Positions 53,956-64,000 of a stretch of DNA of 64,000 nt are shown in pieces. The number at the start of each line of letters is the position of its first letter. The first letter of the stretch is position 1. The notes under the pieces are model-generated. The model had not been told where the DNA came from and made no database searches. It worked only from the letters and a program-made list of their open reading frames with translations. A program made the translations under genes and the position numbers. The stretch comes from Ornithodoros turicata (taxonomy: Eukaryota; Arthropoda; Arachnida; Ixodida; Argasidae): NCBI RefSeq assembly GCF_037126465.1, contig NC_088206.1:8903187-8967186 (forward strand). Direction: 5' to 3'.

Positions 53956-54356
53956 CAAACTCTGAGATGGAGACAGAGAGAGATGTAGCTGCGTTTTGGA
54001 GCTTGTTGACGCCCGCGTGTGAGGTCTGCTGCTCCATTTCGTTTAGTTGAGGAATATGCTCCTCTTCTTCGCTTCAATGTCGGCTTTCAGCATATCACCT
54101 TGGAGGGCAATATGCTGCAGCTGGACGATAGGATTTGCAGGGCGAACTAGGATAGAGGGGGGGACATATTAAATAGAGAGAAAAGAAGGGAGGAAATTTC
54201 AGCTAGGCTGATGTCGGCTAGCTATTTAAAAAAATCAAAAGCCAAAACAAACATAAAAAATGAACAGCCAGAGCATCACATGCACGACATAGAACGAGAA
54301 AGCACGGTCCGAGGGCGGAACGGCAAAGTACCGTCATCTTCTGATTTTTGCCGATG

Positions 54357-54428
54357 CGACCTTGGAACAACAATGGCGGCCGTAGCATACCAACACATGC
54401 AGCGGCCGCCATTGTTGTCCCACGGTCG
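54357..54428. repeat. 26-bp-arm hairpin containing GCGGCCGCCATTG
   Basis: CGACCTTGGAACAACAATGG, then CGGCCG (54357-54382), is complemented by CGGCCGCCATTGTTGTCCCA, then CGGTCG (54403-54428), with few mismatches and a 20-base loop. The arms are CpG-rich in an otherwise AT-leaning neighbourhood. ATGGCGGC resembles a YY1 binding word on both arms. Origin unknown. Confidence 0.6.
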
Positions 54429-54699
54429 AGGCGGGAAGGGGAAAGCAGAACACTATACTTTCCCCAACCCAGTGACTTTACGTACGGCAGGCCCAAATCT
54501 TGTAGGAAGCGGTGCGGACTGAGCGGGGGGGGGGGGGGGTCATTTGGTTTGGGCGTATCCATGGATATTCGAATCTGTCTGGTGATTACGCAAAAAAAAA
54601 AAAAAAAAAACACGAAGTCATGGTTTCGTTCGTTTCAGCCAATAGCCGCAGACGATTTCAGACGCTGGAAGCTTCCCAGCTTCGGTTACGGCTGCAACA

Positions 54700-56240
54700 A
54701 CTTTATTTGGCGATGATGAATGGGGGGGTTCCGTCGCCAGGGGGCGATACTCTACCCCGGTGCTGTTGGCGATGGAATGAAATAATGAGCCCCTTCACAA
54801 TAAGTATCGAAGTCCGATGGTGTCCGAAAAGTCCGAAATAGCTTTGAGGGCAGAGCGTTGGTGGACTGGTTTTGGCCAGGGACCAAACAATTTTGAGAGA
54901 GTGAGAGAGAGAGGGGGGGGCGAGAGTCTGCAGAAAGCGGGTGCAAAACGCTGCAGAAAGCGTTGCTGCGATTGGAATGGTCGGGTAGAACATGAGGCTG
55001 TAACATACAAACAGACAAACATAACACGAGCCCCTAGGCTTTTTCGACTGCCTTGCTTCAGCTGGCCGAGTAGAGTTACGAGGAAAAACTCTGTGCACCG
55101 CAGCTCGAGAAGGCGTCGTCTGCTGGGGATCTGCGGTAGCCGAGGAGAACATGTGGAATATCAGCTTCAACAGCGCAAGTAGGACATATTCTAGGGTATA
55201 TATCATAGGATCATAGGATACATTCTCTACACGAACAGTGTTGTGTGGCAACAAAATCCATGGTCGAGGGGATAGACCAGAGGAGACCGTTGAATCGGAC
55301 AGCGCCCGATTGAAACTGCCGAGTGCCGCTGTGGCGGATTCGGCATATCTGCAATCGACATGCTGAGGCCGAAAGTGGTAGTACTCCCCATGGGCACGAC
55401 GTGCTAAGGCGTCTGTGCGTGTGTTTCCGTGCAAGCCGGTGTGGTACCCATTGAAAGCATAGTCTACATGACCAGAGGACAAAAGCTGGTTGTACGTTGT
55501 GATTATCGTGGTGTCTAGGCCGCTGATTGTTCTGGTACAGTAAGATGTCAAAACCTCTAGTGCCGCCTTATTGTCCGTGAAACTGTCCACGCTCTAAGCG
55601 ATGACCCCGCGATGTGGTTCGATGCGGTAAGTACCGCAAAGAGTTCCGATTCGGTAGATGACGTTTCGTAGGGAATTTTCTGCGCCACTTCGACGTTTTC
55701 ACGTAGGATTTAGAGGGCTTTATCCGCCTCGAGACTCAACCGGTGTACTCTGGAAGTCGTTGATGGTAAGCTGAGCTGAGGTGCTCTAGCGTAAGTTGAT
55801 GAGCAACAGCGGGAGGTGCAGAGCTCATCTCCGGACGACCAGGAACGTGGGCACATACGGGAGATCTGCGAAGAGTTCACATAGGAATGTTCTGATGTCG
55901 AGGTGCGGAGGCACACTTTCAGGCGGTTGACAGCGCTGCCAAGACTGAAGTCCGGGCAGCCGAAGATAATGGTAGGGGAGCCGCATGAGGTACCGCTTAT
56001 ATACCGGAGTGTTTCCTCCTGGCGTTTCGCGCGTCTCTGCCAGGACGGAGCAGGCCTCTGTCGTTTTGGGAACTCCCAAGCAGACGCGGAGACTCCGGGC
56101 CTGAATATTGAGAAGTTCACGCTCTCCGCATACGCGTAGTATCCGGGCATATAGAATGGGTAGGCTGTGCCGCACTGTGCCCAGAATCAACGCCGTGCGC
56201 ACTTGACGGAGGTCAGCGCATGAAGGGCCCCAAGACGATC
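54700..56240 (-). mobile_element. RNase H-bearing LINE relic, longest in window
   Basis: On the minus strand the RT C-terminal region comes first (56202-55828): GTVRHSLPILYARILR, LLNIQARSLRVCLGVPKTTE and CSVLAETRETPGGNT, the thumb/connection block of these LINE polyproteins. RNase H follows (SFTDNKAALEVLTSY near 55588, then HTGLHGNTRTDALARRAHGE). A damaged Cys tail (CPTCAVEADIPHVLLGYRR) lies near 55190. The 3' UTR reaches about 54700 and is shared with the fragment at 59160-59375 (GAATGAAATAATGAGCCCCT on the + strand). A 295-codon open frame at 54703-55590 is part of this relic, not a host gene. Several frameshifts; 5'-truncated. Confidence 0.85.
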
Positions 56241-57150
56241 TAGCAATACAACGTTGGACAACGTGACTTTTAGATAAGATTACTCAACAGCAGAGTTAAC
56301 CGCGTGCGGTGTCAGGCTTTATTAGTCTCCTTTTTGTTTGGACTTCTTAGGTCCGCGGATAAGTGTTGCTCATTCTATGGGATTTTATTACTTCGATATC
56401 TAATAATTCAAACTAATACCACGGTATACAACACTATTGGTATTTAGCAACATGTTCGGGTTTGCTCACGGCTGTGACCACCCTCATCTTGGGTGTTTCA
56501 ACCTCTGGCGCTTGTTTATTGCTTTGATATCCAAGGAAATAAATGCGGGGATTGTCTTGTACGTAATACCCTAGGGCATCATCTGGAAATATGAATACCG
56601 GAAAAAATTATTTAAAATACTGTATTTTGAGTACGTACTCAAGATACGTACAAGTCTAAACTTAGTTCTGCTCTTGAAACTTTCTCGGACAATGCTCGGA
56701 GCGCAAACATCAACTTATCGCGCAACTTATCGCGTACGAAAAATTTCATATACGTCAGTCTTCGTGTTGCCTTCATTCCACGAGAGTTGGTTGTTTGCAA
56801 TTCTTATAAAGGTTACCATGGTGATGGTGCGCTACTATCACGGTGTCTCCGTGGTGCAGGGCGTGCTTTTCCTTCAGTCTTTCTTTCCTTTATTTTTTGG
56901 AGGCTCCACATATTTGCTGATGACGGCGTTGTTATGCGAGCGCGTATACGATGAGATTTATGGCCACGCGGAATAGAGCTGTAGGAAAGTAGTGGCATGA
57001 TGGATGTTCAACTGTACGTGACTAAGAATCGCTTATACTTTACTGTAAAGAAAAAGTTTGTCAAAAACTGCAGGCAGTGCTGTAGATTATCTTTCTGCAA
57101 ACGAATACAGTGTGCCCGGAAATAAACGTTCCGGCTGTCTACGCACGGCG
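56241..57150. other. No gene recognised
   Basis: No domain or repeat boundary was recognised. Confidence 0.35.
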
Positions 57151-58385
57151 TTAAAGTAGCACAGAAGTGATTTTTTACACCCCGATTTCTTTCTACAAAA
57201 ACTGTTAAGTAGGTCAGTACCCAATGCACCATGACAAGTAATTCACCCCACAAAGCGATAATTATAGCAGAAATTGAATTTAAAGTACGCCGCGAAAAGC
57301 AACCGTGCGCAATGATGGCGGAGAGCCGTATCAGTCTGTGACCTTGCGCTGACGCTACAGGGTCCGGGCTCGCTGATTGGTTCAGAGTATCGTCTGCTAG
57401 TCAGCTGTTTCGGGGCTCTGAAGAAGCATTGCCCACAGGGAAACGCCCGCGGGGCAATGAAATGCTCCATGGCCACGGTCGCGTTTTCAATTCCGAATCC
57501 CCCCGAGCAACGCCTCCTCTACACTCTAAGAAAAAAAAAAAAAAAAAAAAAAAAGAGTAAAACGGGGAGTAATTGCAGCTTCTACTCTCCTAGTCTGCAA
57601 TTACTCCCCATTTTAGTCCCCTAACCCGATATTTAGTCCCGACATTTACTCACCAGGACTGCAAATTGTCACTAAACTTCGCGAATGATCTCCTGAATGC
57701 AACAGTCTACGTAAATATGTGCCCTTGGTCAATTTGAACGACAAAATGCTGTATAACTCAGACAACGTAGCAATTTTCCAGCCACACAGTGTAAGAAACA
57801 GTTAGCACATCTTTCTTGGCAAATTGTGCCGTATGTATGGCACAAGACTTTATATCACTCGATATATCACGGCTGACGGTTTGCTTCAAAGTATTTTCAT
57901 GCATGCACACCAATTATGTACCTGGGACTCTTACAACAGCGCGTGAAATGCAGTCTCCACTCTGTGACATTCATTTACTTCCGTGCATTTACTCCCGAAA
58001 GGGACTATTTTTTGTGACAATGCATTTAGTCCCCAAAAGGAGTAAAAGTACTCATTTTTTTCGTAGAGTGTAGGCATTGGCCCAAGAGAGCAGGTTTACC
58101 GGCTACAAAAAAAAAAAAAAAAGAAAGAAAGAAGAAAAGCCTTCACGGCACAAAAAGAAAAGACTGGCGCTGACCTCGGCTCACTGCCCAGACGTTATGA
58201 CGTCATAAGTCCTCCCTCTCCTCCTTGTGGCACCCCGTGTGGCGATTCGAGAGTGAAAGAGCGCGGCGGTGATTGTCTGTTTTTTTTTCTTATACTGGTA
58301 AAAAACTAAATGCATCGAAACCTTTTGTACTGTTCGGCAAATTGACTCATATACCTTTGTGAGAATCATCTGCAAAGTACTCGAT
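57151..58385 (+). mobile_element. TTAAAGGAG-type element split by a MITE
   Basis: TTAAAGTAGCACAGAAGTGA opens the copy. GTTAAGTAGGTCAGTA, AATTGAATTTAAAGTACGCC and CTCGCTGATTGGTTCAGAG follow the order of the element at 20901. The body resumes after the MITE at 57520-58072 with TATGACGTCATAAGTCCTCC and CGAAACCTTTTGTACTGTTC. The right terminus is not recognisable, so the end is approximate. Confidence 0.55.
57520..58072. mobile_element. MITE, TACACTCTAAGAAAA ends, nested
   Basis: TACACTCTAAGAAAA at the left mirrors the right end read on the other strand (TACACTCTACGAAAA), with TA at both borders. It is flanked on both sides by sequence of the older TTAAAGGAG-type element. Inside, GGGGAGTAATTGCAG and CTGCAATTACTCCCC form a hairpin next to the left end. 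Related sequence lies at 36356-36407 and 63668-63945. Confidence 0.75.
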
Positions 58386-59159
58386 TGCGACTCGTAGGCT
58401 ACGACGATGTCACGGATTTTCACTGCTATCACTTAGGAATGTCAAAAGTTCGGTCTAGTCCAGGTTTACACAGGCAATAATATTTTTTTAGGACTGCAGC
58501 AACTTACGGGTAGAATAAGTCATCACCGCTTTGCAAGATTTCACTAATTCCCGGTAGTGAAATTACAGTTTTATTGCTGCGTCGAAGTTTCTGCGATTCA
58601 CTTGCGATCTTTGGTTGCCAACACGTGGCTCAGGTTTGCGCATGCGCTGTTGCCCTCCTGCAGCTCAAGACACGTTCCTGACCAATGCCGCCTCGCATTT
58701 CAGTGAGGCGTTTCTTTCTCCCTTTCTTCATGACAACACGGACGGAAGCGAGGCTGGAGCGGGAAGAACATTGTATAGCATATCCTAATGGATTCTACCG
58801 ATGTATACATGTATCTATACAGCCGTCTAGACGATGTGGACGTACTCGACATAGAACGTCTGGGTGGCTCATGTGGCGGACTTATCTTCTTTTTCGGACT
58901 CTGCTCATCTCGTGGACTGTGCTCTTCTCTTTATCACTCTTTTCTCTGATGAGGCTGCTGCTTTTCCGAGGCCTAATACAATTTTCCCCGAAACATTCTC
59001 CGTGATTCGTCGGTGAAAGTGAAACTGTATTCCAAATAAACAAGCTGAAAAGCTGCGTTGTGTAATCGAAAGCTTGTTTATGATATCGCTGTTATTGAAA
59101 AAAAAAAAAAAACACATTAGAATGCAGCTTTACTGCTGGGTGCCCCTTGGAAAGAAACA

Positions 59160-59375
59160 AAGAACTTTGTTTAATGATGGTGAATGGGGAGCTTCATCGA
59201 CAGGGGCGGTACTCTATCCCATTACTGGTGGTGATGTGGGGGAATGAAATAATGAGCCCCTTCACAGTAAGGATCGAAGTCCTATGGTGTCCAAAAAGGT
59301 CAGAAGAGCTTTGAGGGCAGAGAGCCGGTGGGCTGGTTCTGGCCAGGGACCAAGCAATATTGAGAGAGAGAGAGA
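59160..59375 (-). mobile_element. LINE 3' UTR fragment
   Basis: GGGGAATGAAATAATGAGCC, CCTTCACAGTAAGGATCGAA and GCCAGGGACCAAGCAATATT match the 3' end of the LINE at 54700-56240 in the same orientation. It is a short 5'-truncated copy ending in a GA run (59363-59379) and poly-G. Confidence 0.75.
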
Positions 59376-62300
59376 GAGAGGGGGGGGGAGAGATTCCCCC
59401 CCCAAAAAAAAGCGAAATCAACGCGCTGTCAATGCATTCTTTTTACACACTCTATCTTTCACCTCCAGTCATTGCTCAACCGTCTGGCCAATAAAGCGCA
59501 TTGGCCACTAATAACCAGAGCTGCGAAATTTACCCGAAAATGATTTAAGCTACAGTCACGTGACTCTGAAAGTATTTAAGTGAAAGGAATAGTTACTGAA
59601 ACTAAAATGTAATTGAGGTCCAGTTACCCGTCAAAGGTAATTAAGTTACTCTTGAGTTGCTTCGGGCCGTGTGCGTTTAAAATGGCCACGCATTAACACA
59701 CTCACACAAAATGATGAAAAGCTCAGTTTTTTTTCATGCCCGTTTTCTCATAATCGACACAACAGGCTACGTGGCAATGATGACATCAATGCTCAAGTGA
59801 ACAATGCAACATTTTGCGGAAAACCAGAATACGTGAAGGAAGCGCGGTACAGAAATTGTGTTAATCTAGTAATTTTCCGCCGCTGGTTATATTTCTGTGC
59901 TTTAAAGGGACGGTCTCGTACCCCCTGCCCCTCTCAAAAAGTGTACCGTTCGATTGCCCTTTGTTGAAAATGGGATACCGTGAATTTACCCGACAAAGCA
60001 CGTCACAGTTATTAAATAACCGAATTAAATTGATAAAGATTGCAAAGCATGCCGCAATCTGTATTGGCAACAACAAGAACGACTACGTCGCCCTGCGGGA
60101 AAATCCCCGATAGAATGCAGAAATCGTCTGCTTTTGCGCGCGCTAGTGTATACACCGGCGTTAGCTGACGACTTTCAGAAGTGACTGGGGACACCTGCAA
60201 CTCTTGTACATTTTCTTTCGGTTCTCAGGCGAAAAACGCACATTATAATAAGTGGCCCACAGGCTGGTTTAGAACAACTATGTTAATCCTCAGAGACAAT
60301 TTAAAACTCGCTGGACAACCCCATCCACAATCACAAATATGAAGTCGCGGGTCGCATTACAGCTCCGACCAAAATATATTACGCGCGCTTCCATTACACT
60401 TCCCGTCGCACACTAATCATATTTCGAAATGAAGTGTCGCTGACGACGTACACGGAGAATGTGTACGTGTTTATTGAAAAATGCGCTATAAATACTCGCA
60501 GAAAGAAAACACGTGACTTAGCTTCGACGTATCCGATTATGCGCCACATTCTCGGAGACCCTGTCACAAACAATTCACGGACTACATTCTCCGCTCGCGG
60601 AGATATACGTCTGAGCGCCCCCATTTCGAGAGCAAATGGGAGCTTATGGGAATGCCTCAACCCAAGGTCCTTCTGCAGGTTAGAATTGCCATGAGAACGG
60701 CGACATACCGCAGACCGTATATGGCTGCTGTAATCTTCACTGCTCGCTATATATGATGATACTGACGGTACTATCGCCGATCGATCATGTCATATTCCAT
60801 GCAGAGCCGCGATTTTTGGGAAATAAACCAAATAACTGCAAAGTAACGCACTCATGCGAGGGACACACTGGTGGCATAATAATCACGGCGGTCGATAAGC
60901 ATTAATGCGACGGTTTAATGGCGCGTATGAAACACGGAGGCAGGACACTTTACGACATCGTCATCTTGTCTGTGCAACGACTACTTCTTCGCTGCGTATG
61001 GGCAGGAAGGATAAGCTGAGTACGGGTAGTTATGAAGTATGTAAAAAAATATGTACTGTCGTAACCACTGGCAAATTATTCCGCGGCTTAGAAGACTCCT
61101 TCAGGAGCCGCGGAATCATAAATAAACTTCGGATGTACCACAACGATCGGAGTTAAGCTGTCTCAAAGGTTGATGCGATGTCGCGAGTGCAGTCTGAGAG
61201 GTTTTAGGGGGGGGGGGAGGATATATTTATTAGACGAAAAGGAAAAAAAAAAACGGTGGAAAAGTCAGCCAAACGAGACGTAGGCATGCAATTCCAGAAA
61301 TAAGAAATAATAATAAATAAATAAAAGAAAAGATAGGAATTAAAGAAAGAAAGAAATAGGAAGGAATAAGAAATAAATGAATAAAGAAGATTAAGAAATA
61401 AGAAAGAAATAAAAAGAGAAAGAATTAAGAAATAAGGAAAAAGTAACAAACGATGAAAGAAGGATGGAGGTTTTAGGCTTCATTACGGGGTTCTTGGTGT
61501 GTGAAATGTTGATTGTTAGGCCAGTACGGGGCCCCTCTTATACGCATCCAGGGTGATGTTTGTTATATTGATAATTGGAATGCAGAACAAGTTCGACATA
61601 ACCGTGCTTCTGTGATGCGGTGCGTGGTGTTTCTTTGGTTTCAACGATGCATACAGAATTACGTCACCCGTATATCACGGGCGCGGTATGCATGCGTAAA
61701 CATTGTGCATAATTTTCAACTGTTTTATTACTCATGAAAAGCTGTATGCTCTAACGGCACTGGAGACAAAACACAAAAAAAACGAAAGAATAGAAGACTA
61801 AAGGCGTCAACAAAAATGGTGGTATTTTAATGAGCATGCAGTCAGAGCGAAAAATATTTGTAACTGATGGATGTTTGCGAAGTATAATGTTTTTTTATTA
61901 CACTTACCCTGCGCCCAATGTTGTCACATGCTACATTCACAGAACACCGAAGTGCTCCAGCGAACGCATCAATTGCATAAGCCTGTTCTCAGATGGACAG
62001 ACCTGCGAATTGACAATATGCGAAACCATGTGAACGGCCGTAAACGAACAAATGAGCGTGGCAACGCAGTGTCCTGGCAGTCGTCCTCGTTATATGACAT
62101 ACAGACAACACACGTTATGTCCTTGCTTGATATTATATCCTGTAAAGCTGTGCAGCCAATGTATGCGGAGAATTACACAAGTTCAGCATAAGGGTAGCAT
62201 GACTGTAAAGTAAGACCCGAGACAAGGAGTTCATTCTCGTGTCTTCACAGTCATGCACCACCAGCTTGTCAGCGCCATATTCGCTTCTGTCGATAAGTGT

Positions 62301-62531
62301 AGCCATTGGGAACGACATTAGCGCGGTGAGACAAGGGGAGCTAGGCGCTAGATCGTGACGGGTATCTACGTGTGATCACACTTCAAGCCTGAGCCTAGGC
62401 AAACAAACACACAGCTAGCTTGCGTATATACCATCCCATCTGTGCGTCAGCTCTGAACGTGGTTCCCTGGCTTACTGGTTATACCAAATGAAGTTAGTCC
62501 AGGTTAGGTTCATGCAGCTTGCCTCGCGGCA
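59376..62531. other. Intronic stretch, simple repeats and small hairpins
   Basis: No gene recognised. A perfect 11-bp hairpin ATTCCGCGGCT/AGCCGCGGAAT lies at 61078-61116. An A-rich GAAATAAATAAG stretch fills 61259-61445. GCATGACTGTAAAG and CTTCACAGTCATGC form an imperfect inverted pair at 62195-62265. Confidence 0.35.
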
Positions 62532-62611
62532 ATGGTATGACGTCACTTCCTGTTAATATCGTTTCCGATCACTCCTCTATGGTATGACGTCACTTCGCTT
62601 AATATCGTTTC
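62532..62611 (+). repeat. Direct repeat carrying two TGACGTCA palindromes
   Basis: ATGGTATGACGTCACTTC followed by TTAATATCGTTTCC occurs twice, at 62532-62566 and 62578-62611, spacing about 47 bases. Each copy contains TGACGTCA (62538-62545 and 62585-62592), the full CREB/ATF-type site. Function is not shown by the sequence alone. Confidence 0.6.
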
Positions 62612-63667
62612 CAACCGGATCTCTTAAGGCGGACTCATGCGATCTAGTTAACGTTCGTAAAACGTAGTAACGTTCGTTAACGTAAAATTGTTTTCTTCGC
62701 TTTTCTCGCGCGCTTTAAGAAAGTAATATAATCGGCGCCAGCGTGCAGAACAGGCTAGCAAACGGAAAAGCCATTATTTTCATTCGCAGGGATCTGGAAA
62801 ACTGCAGCAAGTTTGTCGAATTTTCTGGTTGCAATCAATTCCCAGGCTGATACTTTAGGGAATGACATCATTTTGGCCTAAATATCACGGATGGGCGGGC
62901 AGAAAGGAGCGATTTTGTTTCATCTCTCATAGAGTCCCAAGTGAAAATTTGAAAAACTTTAATTCACCAAAAATCAATGGATCGCGTCACGCCTTCAAAA
63001 ATGTGTCATTCCCTAGATAAACTCCAGGAGAACACGTCCCTACTTGTTTCATGTATAAATTTAGCGAGGTTTACGGGAACCGTGCGAACAAAAGTTCCCC
63101 ATAGAATTTCTTAAGAAGTGGATCCACCTTTAAAAAAAAGAACGAAACTCTCTCTGTAGCTTATGCTGACAAACCATCAAATTCGAAGTCTCCATAGCGT
63201 GCCGGCACGATACCAAAGCTCAGCTGCTGGAATACTGATAAGCTCGTGGCGCGCCTCTCTTTAGATTCTTATCAGTGCAAGCGTCTGAACAGGAGGCAAA
63301 TCCATGGCATGCGCTTCACATGCGAGTCCATCGCCCGTGTTTGTGCCACGTTTCGCGAACGCATGACAGGCGTCCCTTGGAATGCCGCTGGTCTTTTAGG
63401 TGTTCAAGGTCTGTGTTTGGGTATTTTGATGTTTCAAGGCGCGCAAGGTGGCGATGTCTGTGCGTGTTGACAGTCGTGTCTTCTTGTTGACATCTTCAGT
63501 ATGTGTCAGGACTCGGGAGGGCACAACGTGTTGTATATAGGGTGACCGCAAGTCAGCCATTTCCGCCGCTTTGATTCAGACGAGAGTCTGAGTTTGATTC
63601 AAGTGAGACGAGGTAAGTGGGTGGGCAAGATATTAAATTCCAAAGTATTTTTGTCGCGATTCAGCAT
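62612..63667. other. No gene recognised
   Basis: Contains GTTAACGTTCGTAAAACG/GTAACGTTCGTTAACG words near 62648-62682. Otherwise featureless. Confidence 0.35.
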
Positions 63668-63945
63668 GCGCTCTAAAAAAAAGAAAAAAAAAAGAACGAG
63701 TGATTTGATTTTTTGGGAGTTCGGATGCATTGCCACATCCGTTAGTCCCCTTCGGGACTAAACGCATGCAAGTTTATGGAAGTTTAGGCGCAGTGCCGGG
63801 GAGTAAATCTCAGTGTAAGGGAACTGAAAGGGGGAGTAATTCCGAAGCAGGTGCCCAGAAACTGCAGTTACTCCTCCAATTTGCTCCTTTTTCCTTAAAG
63901 TGCCCGCCTTTTGGGTCGAGCATCTACCTGTCGTTTGTTGGACAG
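63668..63945. mobile_element. Diverged relative of the 57520 MITE family
   Basis: CGCTCTAAAAAAAAG opens the segment. GTTAGTCCCCTTCGGGACTA, GGGGAGTAAATC, GGGGGAGTAATTCC and CTGCAGTTACTCCTCC follow. These words match the interior of the MITE at 57520-58072 (TTAGTCCCC, GGGAGTAATTGCAG). Ends and target duplication are not clear. Confidence 0.5.
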
Positions 63946-64000
63946 ATATAAGGCTGTCACACAAAAAAGAAAAAAGAAAAAGAACAAGAAGAAAACGCTT

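Larger units (their letters stand above)
45685..64000 (+). other. Inferred intron 2, incomplete
   Basis: The donor GTAAGC at 45685 opens an intron with no recognisable next Ig exon (no C...W...DxGxYxC block on the + strand) before the window ends. It holds three long LINE relics, MITEs and SINE fragments, listed separately. Confidence 0.5.

Noticed and set aside
54703..55590. Open frame of 295 codons on the minus strand, the longest in the window
   Set aside because: It contains RNase H words of a LINE (FTDNKAALEVL, HTGLHGNTRTDALARRAH), then runs out of frame into UTR; part of the LINE relic, not a host gene.
61830..62033. Short cysteine-rich frame that could suggest a small secreted protein
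   Set aside because: Six cysteines near the end, but no signal peptide, no splice acceptor and no family pattern that I recognise.
1..64000. CRISPR array, prophage or bacterial operon
   Set aside because: No regularly spaced identical repeats with unique spacers, no phage genes, and splice sites plus LINE/SINE content show eukaryotic DNA.

Overview
This window looks like intronic and 5'-flanking DNA of a large, transposon-packed arthropod genome, most likely a tick or close chelicerate relative. The reasons are a tRNA-derived SINE of the type I associate with ticks, a Penelope-like reverse transcriptase relic, many 3'-end fragments of RNase H-bearing and CR1/L2-type LINEs, and a dense load of foldback MITEs. 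The genus cannot be decided from the sequence. Nothing looks bacterial: there are no operons, rRNA genes, intact tRNA genes or CRISPR arrays. All family assignments come from reading the sequence; no database search was possible.

Only one host gene is supported, on the + strand. Exon 1 (5877-5973) encodes a signal peptide and ends at a good 5' splice site in phase 1. The next recognisable coding block is at 45349-45684. It has a pyrimidine-rich acceptor, is symmetric (phase 1-1), and encodes one V-set immunoglobulin domain resembling the first Ig domain of the arthropod Sidestep family of cell-surface proteins. The two exons join in frame across an inferred intron of about 39.4 kb. The gene must continue beyond 64000, because no second Ig exon or membrane exon was recognised in the last 18 kb.

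Region by region: 1-5.6 kb is 5' flank holding two foldback elements and a decayed Penelope-like RT. 5.6-6.0 kb is the exon 1 region. 6-45 kb (intron 1) carries a four-copy palindromic MITE family with TA duplications, TA-duplicating elements ending in TACAGGG, two hAT-type elements with 8-bp duplications, a Harbinger-like element with a TTA duplication, SINE copies, and 3' ends of at least six LINEs. It also holds two clusters of hammerhead-ribozyme-like motifs, near 15.9 kb and 27.95 kb. 45.3-45.7 kb is the Ig exon. 45.7-64 kb (intron 2) carries three long degenerate RNase H LINE relics, a LINE tail fragment, more MITEs and SINE fragments.

The most interesting items are the hammerhead-like motifs, one with paired helix I and helix II and another lying inside a 160-bp inverted repeat. 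Next are very short LINE-tail insertions with clear target-site signatures, and a 1.65-kb cluster in which a SINE, a Harbinger-like element and a hAT-like element sit almost end to end.
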